Positions 7,647-17,231 of a DNA stretch of 64,000 nucleotides are shown piece after piece. This stretch comes from Nocardia grenadensis NBRC 108939 (GTDB taxonomy: Bacteria; Actinomycetota; Actinomycetes; Mycobacteriales; Mycobacteriaceae), in the NCBI RefSeq assembly GCF_001613445.1, contig NZ_BDCJ01000001.1, positions 1 to 64,000 on the forward strand. Direction: 5' to 3'. Positions within the stretch are counted from its first letter, which is position 1. Each line of letters starts with the position of its first letter. The position numbers and the translations under genes were made by a program. The notes beneath the pieces were generated by a model, which had not been told where the DNA came from, made no database searches, and saw only the letters and a list, made by a program, of their open reading frames with translations.

Positions 7647-9074
7647 GTGGAGAAGATGTACGGCGGGGGGCGGTTGCGTGCACTGCGGGAGCAGCGGGGG
7701 CTGTCGCAGTCGGGGCTGGCCAAGGCGCTCGGGTTGTCGGTGAGTTATGTGAATCAGCTGGAGAACGATCAGCGGCCGCTGACGGTGCCGGTGCTGATGC
7801 GCCTGACCTCCACCTTCGACCTGGAGGTGGGGTTCTTCGCGCCGGAGACCGACGCGCGGCTGCTCGCGGACCTGCAGGAAGTGTTCGCCGAGGATCCCGA
7901 GACGGCGGCGGTCACCAGTAGCGAACTCGACGACCTGCTGTCCCGGGTGCCGACGGCGGCGCGGCTGCTGATCAGTCAGCATCGTCGGCTGCGCACGGCC
8001 GACGGGCAACTGGAACTACTCACCGCCGGGATCGACGGTCCGGCCGAGGCACCGCGCACCGCTATGCCCTACGAGGACGTGCGGGACTACTTCTACGACC
8101 GGCGCAATCACATTCCGGTCCTCGACACCGCCGCGGAGGAACTGTTCACCCGGAGCGGCTTCACGCTCGGCGGGTTGGATCTGCAATTGGCGCGTTTGCT
8201 GCGTGACGAGTTCGGGGTGGCGGTGCGGATCCGTTCGGAGGATCCCGGCAGGCCGGGACCCAAGCGCAGCTACGACCCGCAGGCCCGCGTACTCGCGCTC
8301 GCGCGGCGGCTGACCGCGGGCCAGCGTGCGTTCCAGCTGGCCACTCAGTTGGCGTTTCTCACGCAGTCCGAGGCGCTCGACGAGCTGCTCGCGGAGACCG
8401 GGCCGCTACCGGCGGAGTCGCTGCGGTTGCTACGGATCGGGCTGGCGAACTACTTCGCCGGTGCGCTGATCCTGCCCTACGGGCGTTTTCTGGGTGCGGC
8501 CGAGCGATTGCGTTACGATATCGACCTGCTCTCCGCGCAATTCGAGGTCGGGTTCGAGACGGTCTGTCACCGGCTCTCGACGCTCCAGCGGCGGGGGCAA
8601 CGCGGCGTGCCGTTCTTCTTCGTCCGCACCGACCGGGCGGGAAATATCTCGAAACGGCAGTCCGCTACCGCTTTTCACTTCTCCCGGGTCGGGGGGAGTT
8701 GTCCGCTGTGGGTGGTGCACGATGCCTTCGCGACCCCGGGCCGGATCCGCACGCAGATCGCCGAGATGCCCGACGGGCGTACCTATCTGTGGCTGGCCCG
8801 TACGACCGGGGAGAGCAACCCCGGATATCTGGCGCCGGCACGGCATTTCGCCGTCGGTCTCGGCTGCGACCTGACCTTCGCGGAGAAGCTCGTCTACTCG
8901 CATGGGCTCCCGGTGCGCGATCCGGCGGTCGCTGTCCCGATCGGTGCCGGCTGCCGGGTCTGTGAACGCACCGCGTGCGCGCAGCGGGCGTTTCCGCAGA
9001 TCGGCCGTCCGCTCGCGGCCGACGAGAACCGTCCGGCGAATACTCCTTACGCACCGGCGAGCAACACTCGCTGA
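7647..9074 (+). CDS. prpR: PrpR/RamB-type regulator of propionate (methylcitrate) metabolism
   Basis: About 475 residues. It has an N-terminal Cro/CI-type HTH (LRALREQRGLSQSGLAKALGLSVSYVNQLE), a central segment related to the IrrE/ImmA-type region of short-chain fatty acyl regulators, and a C-terminal cysteine cluster CRVCERTACAQ. That arrangement is the one in Mycobacterium tuberculosis PrpR, where the cysteines hold a 4Fe-4S cluster and a pocket senses short-chain acyl-CoA. GTG 7647 is chosen because AGGAAAG lies 9 nt upstream; GTGs at 7620 and 7638 are alternatives. It follows the cobalamin riboswitch and precedes prpDBC in the same orientation, so it is very likely their regulator. Confidence 0.88.
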   Translation: MEKMYGGGRLRALREQRGLSQSGLAKALGLSVSYVNQLENDQRPLTVPVLMRLTSTFDLEVGFFAPETDARLLADLQEVFAEDPETAAVTSSELDDLLSRVPTAARLLISQHRRLRTADGQLELLTAGIDGPAEAPRTAMPYEDVRDYFYDRRNHIPVLDTAAEELFTRSGFTLGGLDLQLARLLRDEFGVAVRIRSEDPGRPGPKRSYDPQARVLALARRLTAGQRAFQLATQLAFLTQSEALDELLAETGPLPAESLRLLRIGLANYFAGALILPYGRFLGAAERLRYDIDLLSAQFEVGFETVCHRLSTLQRRGQRGVPFFFVRTDRAGNISKRQSATAFHFSRVGGSCPLWVVHDAFATPGRIRTQIAEMPDGRTYLWLARTTGESNPGYLAPARHFAVGLGCDLTFAEKLVYSHGLPVRDPAVAVPIGAGCRVCERTACAQRAFPQIGRPLAADENRPANTPYAPASNTR

Positions 9075-9406
9075 TCGGGCCCGAACCGGCGGCATCGGGA
9101 TTATTCCGATGCATGCCGTAATCGGACGCTCGGTATTCCGCGAATTGATATCGCTCGTAATTTCGATCTACGGCCCTTACACGTCATTCGTTTCGGCGTG
9201 CTCAGGCCGCGATGCCGGATCGTGTGTCCGGGCGGCTGCTGGCAGTGTCAGTGCAGGTCCGGGCGTATGGCGACCTTCCGCAACTTACGCAAATTCGCAG
9301 GATCTATTCTGCATAATTCGCCTTCTGCAACCCGTTTCCGCGGCCCCGGACTCTCGGTAGCGTGCGAATCGAGTGAATTCCACCGATCGTCTGGAGGTCC
9401 TGGACC
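9075..9406 (+). promoter_or_regulatory. prpD promoter region with repeated PrpR/RamB-like motifs
   Basis: A 332-bp gap before prpD, without a gene. Between 9279 and 9330 short motifs recur: cgcaact, cgcaaattcgca, ttctgcataa and ttctgcaac. On the opposite strand these read as ttTGCG/gTTGCG repeats that resemble the RamB/PrpR consensus around TTTGCAAA. They are candidate activator sites. A GGAGG ribosome binding site lies 9 nt before the prpD GTG. Confidence 0.45.
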
Positions 9407-10909
9407 GTGAAGAATCATCTCGTCCGCACCCACCGTTCCGCGGAGCATTTCCCCCGCGAGGAGCATCTGGCGTGGCAGATCGCCGAGGTGGCGACCGATC
9501 CGGTGGAGGTCGCTCCGGAGACCGCGGAGATGATCGTCAACCGGATCATCGACAACGCCGCCGTCGCCGCGGCCGCGCTGACCCGACGTCCGGTAGCCAA
9601 CGCCCGGGCCCAGGCGTTGGCGCATCCCTACCGGCCGGGGGCGACCGTGTTCGGTGCCGAGGGCCGGTTCTCGCCGGAATGGACGGCCTGGGCCAACGGT
9701 GTGGCAGTACGCGAGCTCGACTTCCACGACACTTTCCTGGCCGCGGAATACTCCCACCCGGGCGACAATATTCCGGCGATCCTGGCGGTCGCCCAGCACG
9801 CCGGACGTACCGGTCGTGACCTGCTCCGCGGTTTGGCGACCGGCTACGAGATCCAGATCGACCTGGTGCGGTCTATCTGCCTGCACGAGCACAAGATCGA
9901 TCATGTGGCCCATCTCGGACCGTCGGCCGCGGCGGGTATCGGTAGCCTGCTCGGCCTCGACACCGAGACCATCTACCAGGCCATCGGGCAGGCCCTGCAC
10001 ACCACCACCGCGACCCGTCAGTCGCGGAAGGGCGAGATCTCGAGCTGGAAGGCCTACGCCCCCGCGTTCGCGGGGAAGATGGCGGTGGAGGCCGTCGATC
10101 GCGCACTGCGCGGGGAGGGCGCGCCGGCGCCGGTCTGGGAGGGCGAGGACGGGGTGATCGCCTGGTTGCTCGGGGGCTCGGGGGCCGAGTACTCGGTGCC
10201 GCTGCCCGGGCCGGGGGAGCCCAAGCGGGCGATCCTGGATTCCTACACCAAGGAGCATTCCGCGGAATACCAGAGTCAGGCGCCGATCGATCTCGCCCGC
10301 CGGATGCGCGAGCGAATCGGAGACCTGGACCAGATCGCCTCCATCGTGTTGCACACCAGTCACCACACCCATGTGGTGATCGGCACCGGATCGAACGATC
10401 CGCAGAAATTCGACCCGGGGGCGTCGCGGGAAACGCTCGACCATTCGGTGCCCTATATCTTCGCCGTCGCCCTGCAGGACGGCACCTGGCATCACGAGCG
10501 GTCCTACACACCCGAGCGCGCGCAGCGCCCCGACACCGTGGCGCTGTGGCGCGGGATCTCCACCGCGGAGGATCCGGAGTGGACCCGCCGCTATCACTCC
10601 ACCGACCCGCGGGAGAAAGCGTTCGGTGCCCGCGCCGAGGTCACGCTGAAGAGTGGGGAGGTGATCGTCGACGAACTCGCCGTCGCCGATGCCCACCCGC
10701 TCGGCGCGCGGCCCTTCGCCCGCGAGCAGTATGTCGCCAAATTCCGCACCCTCGCCGAGGGCGTGGTCGATCCGGCCGAACAGGACCGCTTCCTCGAGGT
10801 GGCCCAGCGCACAGGGGAGTTGACGGCCGACGAATTGCCGCAGCTGAGTTTCACCGTCTCGCCGGATGTGCTCGCCCGCGCGCCGCACGCCCCGAAGGGA
10901 CTGTTCTGA
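9407..10909 (+). CDS. prpD: 2-methylcitrate dehydratase
   Basis: A 500-residue MmgE/PrpD family protein, the normal length for this family. It converts 2-methylcitrate to 2-methyl-cis-aconitate in the methylcitrate cycle. Recognisable segments include [39 protein letters not shown] and [20 protein letters not shown], the last two near the active site in the family. The start is GTG after GGAGG. Its stop overlaps the prpB start (ATGA), and prpB in turn overlaps prpC, so the three form a tightly coupled operon. Confidence 0.93.
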   Translation: MKNHLVRTHRSAEHFPREEHLAWQIAEVATDPVEVAPETAEMIVNRIIDNAAVAAAALTRRPVANARAQALAHPYRPGATVFGAEGRFSPEWTAWANGVAVRELDFHDTFLAAEYSHPGDNIPAILAVAQHAGRTGRDLLRGLATGYEIQIDLVRSICLHEHKIDHVAHLGPSAAAGIGSLLGLDTETIYQAIGQALHTTTATRQSRKGEISSWKAYAPAFAGKMAVEAVDRALRGEGAPAPVWEGEDGVIAWLLGGSGAEYSVPLPGPGEPKRAILDSYTKEHSAEYQSQAPIDLARRMRERIGDLDQIASIVLHTSHHTHVVIGTGSNDPQKFDPGASRETLDHSVPYIFAVALQDGTWHHERSYTPERAQRPDTVALWRGISTAEDPEWTRRYHSTDPREKAFGARAEVTLKSGEVIVDELAVADAHPLGARPFAREQYVAKFRTLAEGVVDPAEQDRFLEVAQRTGELTADELPQLSFTVSPDVLARAPHAPKGLF

Positions 10910-11823
10910 TGACCGGGCTCCTCGCTGCGCCGACGCCCGCCGCGGACAAGCGGGCCGCGTTCCGGGCCGGCCTGGCCTCCGGGCGGATCCAGCGATTCCC
11001 CGGCGCCTTCAACCCACTGGTGGCGACTCTGATCCAGGAGATCGGCTTCGAGGGCGTGTATGTCTCGGGTGCCGTGCTGTCGGCCGAACTCGGCCTGCCC
11101 GATATCGGCCTGACCACGCTCACCGAGGTATCGGGACGCGGGCAGCAGATCGCCCGGGTCACCGATCTGCCGATTCTCATCGACGCCGACACCGGTTTCG
11201 GTGAGCCGATGAACGCCGCCCGGACGGTCACCGTACTCGAGAACGCCGGGATCGCCGGCTGCCACCTCGAGGACCAGGTCAACCCGAAACGCTGCGGCCA
11301 TCTCGACGGCAAGGCAGTGGTGCCCACCGCGGAAATGGTCCGCCGACTGCGGGCCGCGGTATCCGCCCGCCGCGATCCGAACTTCGTGATCTGCGCGCGT
11401 ACCGATGCGGCGGGAATCGAGGGAATCGACGCGGCGATCGAGCGGGCGAGGGCCTACACCGAGGCAGGCGCGGACCTGATCTTCACCGAGGCACTACGCA
11501 CGCCCGCGGACTTCGCGAAATTCCGCGAGGCGGTGAGCACTCCATTGCTGGCGAATATGACCGAATTCGGTAAGTCGGAACTGATTCCGGCCGCCACCCT
11601 CGAATCGATCGGCTACAACATGGTCATCTACCCGGTGTCCACTTTCCGGCTGGCGATGTACGCCGCGGAGGCGGGCCTGCACGAGATCCACACCGCCGGC
11701 ACGCAGTCCGGCCTGCTGGACCGTATGCAGCCCCGCAGCCGCCTGTACGAACTGCTGCGGTACGAGCGTTACAACGAATTCGATTCGAGCGTATTCGATT
11801 TCACTCTGGAAAGGGACCAGTGA
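10909..11823 (+). CDS. prpB: 2-methylisocitrate lyase
   Basis: About 304 residues of the isocitrate lyase/PEP mutase superfamily. It cleaves 2-methylisocitrate to pyruvate and succinate. The metal-binding DADTG is at residues 82-86 and the catalytic loop KRCGH at 117-121, with Cys119 the expected acid/base. ICARTDA and NMTEFGKSE are further family motifs. The ATG overlaps the prpD stop and the stop overlaps prpC (ATGA), giving stoichiometric translation. Unlike the truncated relative at 2.7-3.4 kb, this copy is full length. Confidence 0.93.
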   Translation: MTGLLAAPTPAADKRAAFRAGLASGRIQRFPGAFNPLVATLIQEIGFEGVYVSGAVLSAELGLPDIGLTTLTEVSGRGQQIARVTDLPILIDADTGFGEPMNAARTVTVLENAGIAGCHLEDQVNPKRCGHLDGKAVVPTAEMVRRLRAAVSARRDPNFVICARTDAAGIEGIDAAIERARAYTEAGADLIFTEALRTPADFAKFREAVSTPLLANMTEFGKSELIPAATLESIGYNMVIYPVSTFRLAMYAAEAGLHEIHTAGTQSGLLDRMQPRSRLYELLRYERYNEFDSSVFDFTLERDQ

Positions 11824-12983
11824 TGAGCACATCGTCGCGCGGCGAACCGGTGCGGGGCGGGGCCGCGGCCGCGATACCGACCATCTACAAAGGTCTGGCG
11901 GGTGTGGTCGTCGATACCACCGCGATCTCGAAAGTGGTGCCGGAAACCAATTCGCTCACCTATCGCGGGTACGCGGTGCAGGATCTGGCCGCCCACTGCA
12001 CTTTCGAGCAGGTGGCATATCTGCTCTGGCACGGCGAACTTCCCGGTCACGCCGAGCTGGAGCGGTTCCAGCAGCGGGAACGGGCTTCGCGCCGCGCCGA
12101 CCGGTCGCTGCTGTCGCTGGTGGCGAAACTACCGGAGACCTGCCATCCCATGGACGTCGTCCGCACCGCCATCAGTTATCTCGGTGCCGAGGACCCCACC
12201 GAGGAGGACAATTCGGCGCAGGCCAATCGCGCCAAGGCACTGCGGATGTTCGCGGTGCTGCCGACGATCGTCGCGGCCGATCACCGCCGGCGCCGTGGGC
12301 TCGACCCCGTCGCGCCGCATTCCCACCTCGGCTACGCCGAGAATTTCCTGCACATGTGCTTCGGGACCGTCCCCGCGCGGGAACTGGTGCAGGCGTTCGA
12401 GGTCTCGCTGATTCTTTACGCCGAGCACAGCTTCAACGCCTCCACCTTCGCCGCCCGCGTGGTCACCTCGACGCTGTCGGATATCTACAGTGCTGTCACC
12501 GCCGCCATCGGCGCGCTCAAGGGCCCGTTGCACGGCGGCGCCAACGAGGCCGTCATGCAGCACATGATGGAAATCGGTGACCCGACGCGAGCCGAGCGAT
12601 GGCTGCGCGACAAGCTGGCCAAGAAAGAGAAGGTGATGGGCTTCGGCCACCGGGTCTACAAGAACGGTGACTCCCGGGTGCCCACCATGAAACAGGCCTT
12701 CCTGAATATCGCCGCGGCCACCGACGGGCAGCGATGGGTGCGGATGTACGAGGCGCTCGAGCGCGCCATGGACGAGGCCACCGGGATCGAACCGAATCTC
12801 GATTTCCCGACCGGCCCCGCCTACCACCTGCTCGGGTTCGATATCGAGGTGTTCACGCCGATATTCGTCATGAGCCGGATCACCGGGTGGACCGCCCACA
12901 TCATCGAACAGGGCGAATCCAATGCGCTGATCCGGCCGCTGAGCGAATACGTGGGCGTCGCTCAGCGCCCGGTCGTGGCCTGA
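11823..12983 (+). CDS. prpC: 2-methylcitrate synthase
   Basis: About 386 residues of the citrate synthase family. It condenses propionyl-CoA with oxaloacetate to give 2-methylcitrate. It starts with GLAGVVVDTTAISKV and NSLTYRGYAVQDLA, typical of the methylcitrate-synthase branch. The catalytic histidine regions LHGGANEAV and GFGHRVYKNGDSR are intact. ATG 11823 overlaps the prpB stop, with AAAGGGA upstream; a GTG sits one codon earlier. Its 3' end overlaps the convergent DUF6194 gene by 22 nt. The identification as methylcitrate rather than citrate synthase relies on operon context. Confidence 0.92.
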   Translation: MSTSSRGEPVRGGAAAAIPTIYKGLAGVVVDTTAISKVVPETNSLTYRGYAVQDLAAHCTFEQVAYLLWHGELPGHAELERFQQRERASRRADRSLLSLVAKLPETCHPMDVVRTAISYLGAEDPTEEDNSAQANRAKALRMFAVLPTIVAADHRRRRGLDPVAPHSHLGYAENFLHMCFGTVPARELVQAFEVSLILYAEHSFNASTFAARVVTSTLSDIYSAVTAAIGALKGPLHGGANEAVMQHMMEIGDPTRAERWLRDKLAKKEKVMGFGHRVYKNGDSRVPTMKQAFLNIAAATDGQRWVRMYEALERAMDEATGIEPNLDFPTGPAYHLLGFDIEVFTPIFVMSRITGWTAHIIEQGESNALIRPLSEYVGVAQRPVVA

Positions 12984-13474
12984 GGCCGGAGCCCGGCCGG
13001 GCGGTCACGGTTCCCGGACCGCCGGTGGGCACGTGCCCGGGCCCGGTCGTAGGCGACCCCCAGAAGTTCCCGCACGGTTTCGGTGGTGGCCGGGCCCGGC
13101 GCCACCACCGCCAGCCAGCCGAGCTCGCCGTACACGGGATGGGCGATCACGGTGTCGGTCACGGCGGGGTCGGTGCCGTCCGGTTCCGGGTCGCGGGGAG
13201 CGCGTCCGGTCCAAGTGGTGAACAGCTCCCTACCGGCGTGGATGTTCACCCGGAAGACGCCGGTCCGGTCGAGCCGGGATCGTGCGTCGCCGGGGTAGTT
13301 CTTGGTGACGAGGGTGGCGAAGGGCTGGGTATTGGCCGGGACCGTGCCGTCGGGTGCGTAGTAGAAGAACGCGTCACCCCACGCGATCTCGGGGGTCCCG
13401 TCGCCGGGGCAGGGTTGCTGGATCAGTACGCCGTCGCGGGCGCCGAGGTATTCGATGATCTCGTCGAAAGTCAT
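12962..13474 (-). CDS. DUF6194 family protein
   Basis: A protein of 170 residues starting MTFDEIIEYLGARDGVLIQ. It contains the family's typical WGDAFFYYAPDG, PFATLVTKNYPGD and FRVNIHAGRELF segments and ends in an arginine-rich tail. DUF6194 proteins resemble MmcQ/YjbR-type small domains and have no established function. It is divergent from the MerR regulator 28 bp away, so that regulator may control it. A decayed fragment of the same gene occurs near 20.3 kb. Confidence 0.75.
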   Translation of the reverse strand: MTFDEIIEYLGARDGVLIQQPCPGDGTPEIAWGDAFFYYAPDGTVPANTQPFATLVTKNYPGDARSRLDRTGVFRVNIHAGRELFTTWTGRAPRDPEPDGTDPAVTDTVIAHPVYGELGWLAVVAPGPATTETVRELLGVAYDRARARAHRRSGNRDRPAGLRPQATTGR

Positions 13475-13501
13475 GTCTTCGAGCGTTACATTGAAGTGCT
13501 T

Positions 13502-14254
13502 ATGGAGAGTTGTGGCGAGAAATGGCCGGAAAACGCGACCCGAAGTCGCAACTCCGCAGGTCTGCGGACCGCTGATATCGCCCGGGCCACCGGCTACTCG
13601 GTCCAGCAGATCCGCAACCTCGAACGCGACGGTGTGCTCCCGCCGGTGCCGCGCACGCCCGGTGGGTACCGGATGTACGGCGTGGCCCATCTGTGGGCGG
13701 TGCGGGCCTATCGCGCGCTGGCGGCCGGATCCGGTCCGGTCGAAGCGAAACGGATTCTGCGCGCGGCGCGGGATCATGGCCCGTCCCGGTTGTTCGCGTT
13801 GCTGGACCGCGCGCACGCCGATCTGGATCGGGGTCGCCGCGACCTCGCGTTCGCGCGGGAGGCGGCGCGGGCGATCGCCGGCGAGCCGCTCGGCGATATC
13901 CGGCCGGCCGATGCGATGAGCATCTCCGAACTGTCCCGCGCGCTCGGCGTCCGGCCCTCGACGTTGCGGCACTGGGACGCCGAGGGGCTGGTCGTGCCGC
14001 AGCGTGCCGAGGGCGCGGTCCGCCGGTACCTGCCCGATGACGTCCGGATCGCGCGGCTGGTCCAGCAGCTCCGCCTCGCCGGATACGGTATCGCCGCGCT
14101 GCGGGAACTGATTCCCTGGTTGCGGGGCGCCCACGGCTGGGACGAGATCGGCCGGGCCCTGGCGGCGCGGGACGCCGGACTCGACGTCCGGTCCGCGGCT
14201 TTGTTCGAGGCCGGTGCCGCGCTGCATATGCTGTTGCGGGCGGAGCGCGGCTGA
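13502..14254 (+). CDS. MerR-family regulator with two HTH domains (TioE-like)
   Basis: A 250-residue protein with two successive MerR-type helix-turn-helix units. The first is LRTADIARATGYSVQQIRNLE with PRTPGGYRMYGVAHLWAVRAY (residues about 20-70). The second is MSISELSRALGVRPSTLRHWD with GAVRRYLPDDVRIARLVQQLR (about 140-185). Double MerR proteins of this kind are known as TioE-type regulators; the effector is unknown. No effector cysteines are evident. The start ATG lies 28 bp from the divergent DUF6194 start without a good ribosome binding site, so the transcript may be leaderless. Confidence 0.78.
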   Translation: MESCGEKWPENATRSRNSAGLRTADIARATGYSVQQIRNLERDGVLPPVPRTPGGYRMYGVAHLWAVRAYRALAAGSGPVEAKRILRAARDHGPSRLFALLDRAHADLDRGRRDLAFAREAARAIAGEPLGDIRPADAMSISELSRALGVRPSTLRHWDAEGLVVPQRAEGAVRRYLPDDVRIARLVQQLRLAGYGIAALRELIPWLRGAHGWDEIGRALAARDAGLDVRSAALFEAGAALHMLLRAERG

Positions 14255-14265
14255 TTCGCCCCGGG

Positions 14266-14932
14266 TTACGCCGTGCTGTCCCGCGAGTCGGTGGGGCCGA
14301 ACTGTTCGGTGCGGATCCGTCCGGACGGGATGCCTTGTTCCAGCAGCGTGCCGCGGACCGTGTGCAGGACGCCGGTGGGGCCGCAGGGGAGGTACTCAGA
14401 CCACACCGACCGCGCCCCCGGCACCCTGCCCAGCGCCTCCCAGAAGACCGCGCCGGGTCGCCCCCGGACTCCGCGTAGAGCCGGTTCTCCAGTGCGATCA
14501 GCACCGTCGGCCATCAGTTAGTACACGCGGTCCCAGGCGGCGGCGATCGGTTCGGTGACCACCTCGGCGCCGAGGACCTCGACGATGGCGGCGAAGAGGT
14601 GTTCGTGCACCACGTCGTACTGCCCGGCGGTGATCCCGAGGGACGAGTGCTTGTGCCCGATTCGCGCGAGCATCGAGTCCGGCTGTGGGGCGGTGGGATC
14701 GATGAGCCAGGCGGCGAAGCAGGAGATGGACGCCGCCAGCGCGCCGCGGCTGCGTGCCCTGGGCCTGGTCGCCGCGGTTGAACAGGTCGCGGCCGAGCTG
14801 CGGATGCCGCTCGAACAGGTCGCGATAGAAGGTGGCGGTGATCGCGTCGAGATGCGCCTCGACCAGCGGCAGCGTGGCACGCACGATATCGGCGTGCCGG
14901 GCGTCGAGACCAGGGGCGGGCGTGGTGGTCAT
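14266..14932 (-). pseudogene. hmp: Flavohaemoglobin (NO dioxygenase) pseudogene
   Basis: The gene starts correctly at 14932 with a globin N-terminus (HADIVRATLPLVEAHLDAITATFYRDLFERH), then shifts frame after GDQAQGTQ. The globin continues in another frame (ISCFAAWLIDP, ARIGHKHSSLGITAGQYDVVHEHL) to a stop after WDRVY. Remnants of IALENRLYAESG follow in a third frame. Most of the FAD/NAD reductase domain is deleted, and only the last part (YLPCGPTGVLHTVRGTLLEQ, ending EQFGP) remains. Flavohaemoglobins are about 400 residues; here about 660 bp survive with several lesions. It is non-functional. Confidence 0.85.
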
Positions 14933-15016
14933 AGCGGTGTCCTGCATCGGCCGGGTAGCCCGGCGAGGTGACAGTGCGCGAATCCGGGCGCGCAACGGGC
15001 ACTGTTTAGCACCGCG

Positions 15017-15035
15017 CGGGCGGGGAAGCCGCCCG
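15017..15035. other. Short perfect hairpin in the hmp/hydrolase intergenic region
   Basis: The arms cgggcgg and ccgcccg around ggaag form a 7-bp stem without a T-run. It could be a protein-binding site or a leader structure for either divergent gene; no function can be assigned. Confidence 0.3.
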
Positions 15036-15206
15036 ATCAGGGCGAGTACACCGGACCGGGCACACCAGGTCGGCTGGATAGGCGGTGTGCGAGTTGGACG
15101 AGAAGTGAAGATCCGCGTCGGCCGCCGCACGGACGTTGTCCGCGTGCGGTGGGCCGCCGTGCCCACGGCGCGGCCGGGCGGATCGTGAGTACGACGAGGA
15201 GGATCG

Positions 15207-17231
15207 ATGCGGACAGTGACATCGCTGCCCCAGCAGATCACCGTGGACGAACACCTGTGGATCCCGATGTCGGACGGAACCGGATTGGCGGCCAAGGTGT
15301 GGCGGCCGGTCGCCGCCGACGACCGGCCGGTCCCCGGCATCCTGGAGTACATCCCCTACCGGAAACGCGATCTGTCCGCGGTCCGCGACTCAATCCACCA
15401 CCCCTATATGGCGGGCCACGGATACGCTTGCGTCCGAGTCGATCTGCGTGGCACCGGTGAGTCCGAGGGGGTACTCGTGGACGAATACCTCGAACAAGAG
15501 CATCGCGATGCCGAGGACATCATGGAATGGATGGCCACGCAGCCCTGGTGCGACGGCCGGATCGGAATGATGGGTATTTCCTGGGGCGGGTTCAACTCGC
15601 TGCAGATCGCGGCGCGCAAACCACCGCACCTGCAGGCCATCGTCATCTCCTCGTTCACCGACGACCGTTACTCCGACGATATGCACTACATGGGCGGCGC
15701 ATTGCTGTCGGACAATATCGCCGAATCGGCCACCATGTTCGCCTACAGCACCTTGCCCCCCGATCCGGCACTGGTCGGCGACCGATGGCGCGATTTGTGG
15801 TTCGAACGGCTGGAGAACTGCAGTCTGTGGGCGGCCAATTGGCTGGAACATCAGCGTCGCGACGAGTATTGGCGCCGGGCCTCGGTATGTGAGGACTATG
15901 CCGCCGTCCAGGTGCCGGTGCTGGCCTCGAGCGGGTGGGCCGACGGCTATTCGAACGCGGTCGGCCGGTTGCTCGCCAACCTGGATGTCCCACGCAAGGG
16001 ACTGATCGGTCCCTGGTCGCACAAGTATCCGCATCTGGGCGAGCCCGGCCCCGCGATCGGGTATCTCCAGGAAGTCGTGCGCTGGTGGGATCACTGGCTC
16101 AAGGATGTCGACAACGGCGTGCTGGACGGGCCGGTATTGCAGACCTGGATGCAGGAGAGCGTGCCACCGTCGACGGCTTACGAGGACCGGCCCGGCCGGT
16201 GGGTGGGGGAGCCCGAATGGCCCTCACCGAATATCGAGTTCACCGAATATCCGCTGGGCCGGTACCGGATCGCCGAGCCCGGCGAGGAGGTGGCGCCGGT
16301 GGCGCTGCCCGTCGAATCGCCGCTGTCGGTGGGGCAGTTCGCCGGGAAATGGGCGTCCTACAACGCTCCGCCCGATCTGCCCTACGACCAGCGCGAGGAG
16401 GACGGCGGCTGCCTGGTCTTCGAGACCGACGCCCTCGCCGAACGGTGCGAGATCCTGGGCGCACCGACGGTGACCCTCGAGGTGTCGGCCGCCGAACCGG
16501 TCGCCATGGTCGCGGCCAGGTTGTCCGATGTGGCGCCGGACGGACGGGCGACCCGGGTGACCTACGGTCTGCTCAATCTGACCCACCGCGACGGTCACGA
16601 CGATCCCCGGCCCCTGGTCCCCGGCGCGCGCTACCGCGTCACCGTGCAGCTCAATGCCGTGGCCCAGGCGTTTCCGGCGGGGCACCGGATCCGGCTGTCG
16701 CTGTCCACATCGTACTGGCCGCTGGCCTGGCCGCCGCCAGTGCCGGCGCAGGTCACCGTGTACACGGAGGGGAGCGGCCTGCGGCTGCCGATCCGGCCGA
16801 TGGCGGACGCCGACGAAGGCTCGGTGCAGCCGTTCGGCGAGCCCGAGGGCGCGGAACCGATGCGGGTGACCCAGATCAGCCCCGGTGAGCAGAAATGGAC
16901 CGTGTCCCGTGACCTGGTCGACTACCGGTCCGCCCTGGAGATCGTCAAGGACGCCGGCCTGATCCGCTACGACGAACACGAACTGGAAGTGGATCGGAAG
17001 GTCCGGGAACGCTACGGCTGGCAGGCCGACGATTTCTGCTCCGCCACCGCGGAGACTTCGTGGTCGATGAGTTTCGCCCGGGGCGAGTGGCGCACCCGGA
17101 CCGAGACCCGCACCCGGGTCACCTGTACGCCCACCCATTTCCTGGTGCACGCCGAACTCGACGCGTTCGAGGGCGAGCAGCGCACCTTCTCACGGAACTG
17201 GGACAGGAGGGTCCCGCGTGACCACGTCTGA
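15207..17231 (+). CDS. CocE/NonD family alpha/beta hydrolase
   Basis: A protein of 674 residues. The N-terminal alpha/beta-hydrolase (X-Pro dipeptidyl-peptidase S15) domain has YIPYRKRD, the oxyanion region RVDLRGTGESEG and the nucleophile elbow GISWGG with Ser125. The C-terminal jelly-roll domain typical of CocE esterases carries PVAMVAARLSDVAPDG and AFPAGHRIRLSLS. It should hydrolyse an ester or amide; the substrate is unknown. No signal peptide is seen, so it is cytoplasmic. A GAGGAGG ribosome binding site precedes the ATG. It is followed directly by a broken alpha/beta-hydrolase gene that was probably once co-transcribed. Confidence 0.85.
   Translation: MRTVTSLPQQITVDEHLWIPMSDGTGLAAKVWRPVAADDRPVPGILEYIPYRKRDLSAVRDSIHHPYMAGHGYACVRVDLRGTGESEGVLVDEYLEQEHRDAEDIMEWMATQPWCDGRIGMMGISWGGFNSLQIAARKPPHLQAIVISSFTDDRYSDDMHYMGGALLSDNIAESATMFAYSTLPPDPALVGDRWRDLWFERLENCSLWAANWLEHQRRDEYWRRASVCEDYAAVQVPVLASSGWADGYSNAVGRLLANLDVPRKGLIGPWSHKYPHLGEPGPAIGYLQEVVRWWDHWLKDVDNGVLDGPVLQTWMQESVPPSTAYEDRPGRWVGEPEWPSPNIEFTEYPLGRYRIAEPGEEVAPVALPVESPLSVGQFAGKWASYNAPPDLPYDQREEDGGCLVFETDALAERCEILGAPTVTLEVSAAEPVAMVAARLSDVAPDGRATRVTYGLLNLTHRDGHDDPRPLVPGARYRVTVQLNAVAQAFPAGHRIRLSLSTSYWPLAWPPPVPAQVTVYTEGSGLRLPIRPMADADEGSVQPFGEPEGAEPMRVTQISPGEQKWTVSRDLVDYRSALEIVKDAGLIRYDEHELEVDRKVRERYGWQADDFCSATAETSWSMSFARGEWRTRTETRTRVTCTPTHFLVHAELDAFEGEQRTFSRNWDRRVPRDHV

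Noticed and set aside
7166..7921. Open frame across the riboswitch and the prpR start
   Set aside because: It overlaps the structured RNA and the better-supported prpR frame, and its Gly/Ala/Arg-rich composition is meaningless.
9248..10888. A 546-codon open frame on the minus strand
   Set aside because: It is antisense to prpD, whose family motifs, ribosome binding site and operon overlaps are clear. The long frame is a GC-codon artefact.
12734..13501. N-terminal extension of the MerR frame
   Set aside because: It overlaps prpC and the DUF6194 gene and has no domain. The MerR domain begins soon after ATG 13502.
12962..14227. Long minus-strand frame through the MerR gene
   Set aside because: Only its end, from ATG 13474, is a real gene (DUF6194). 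The rest is antisense to MerR.
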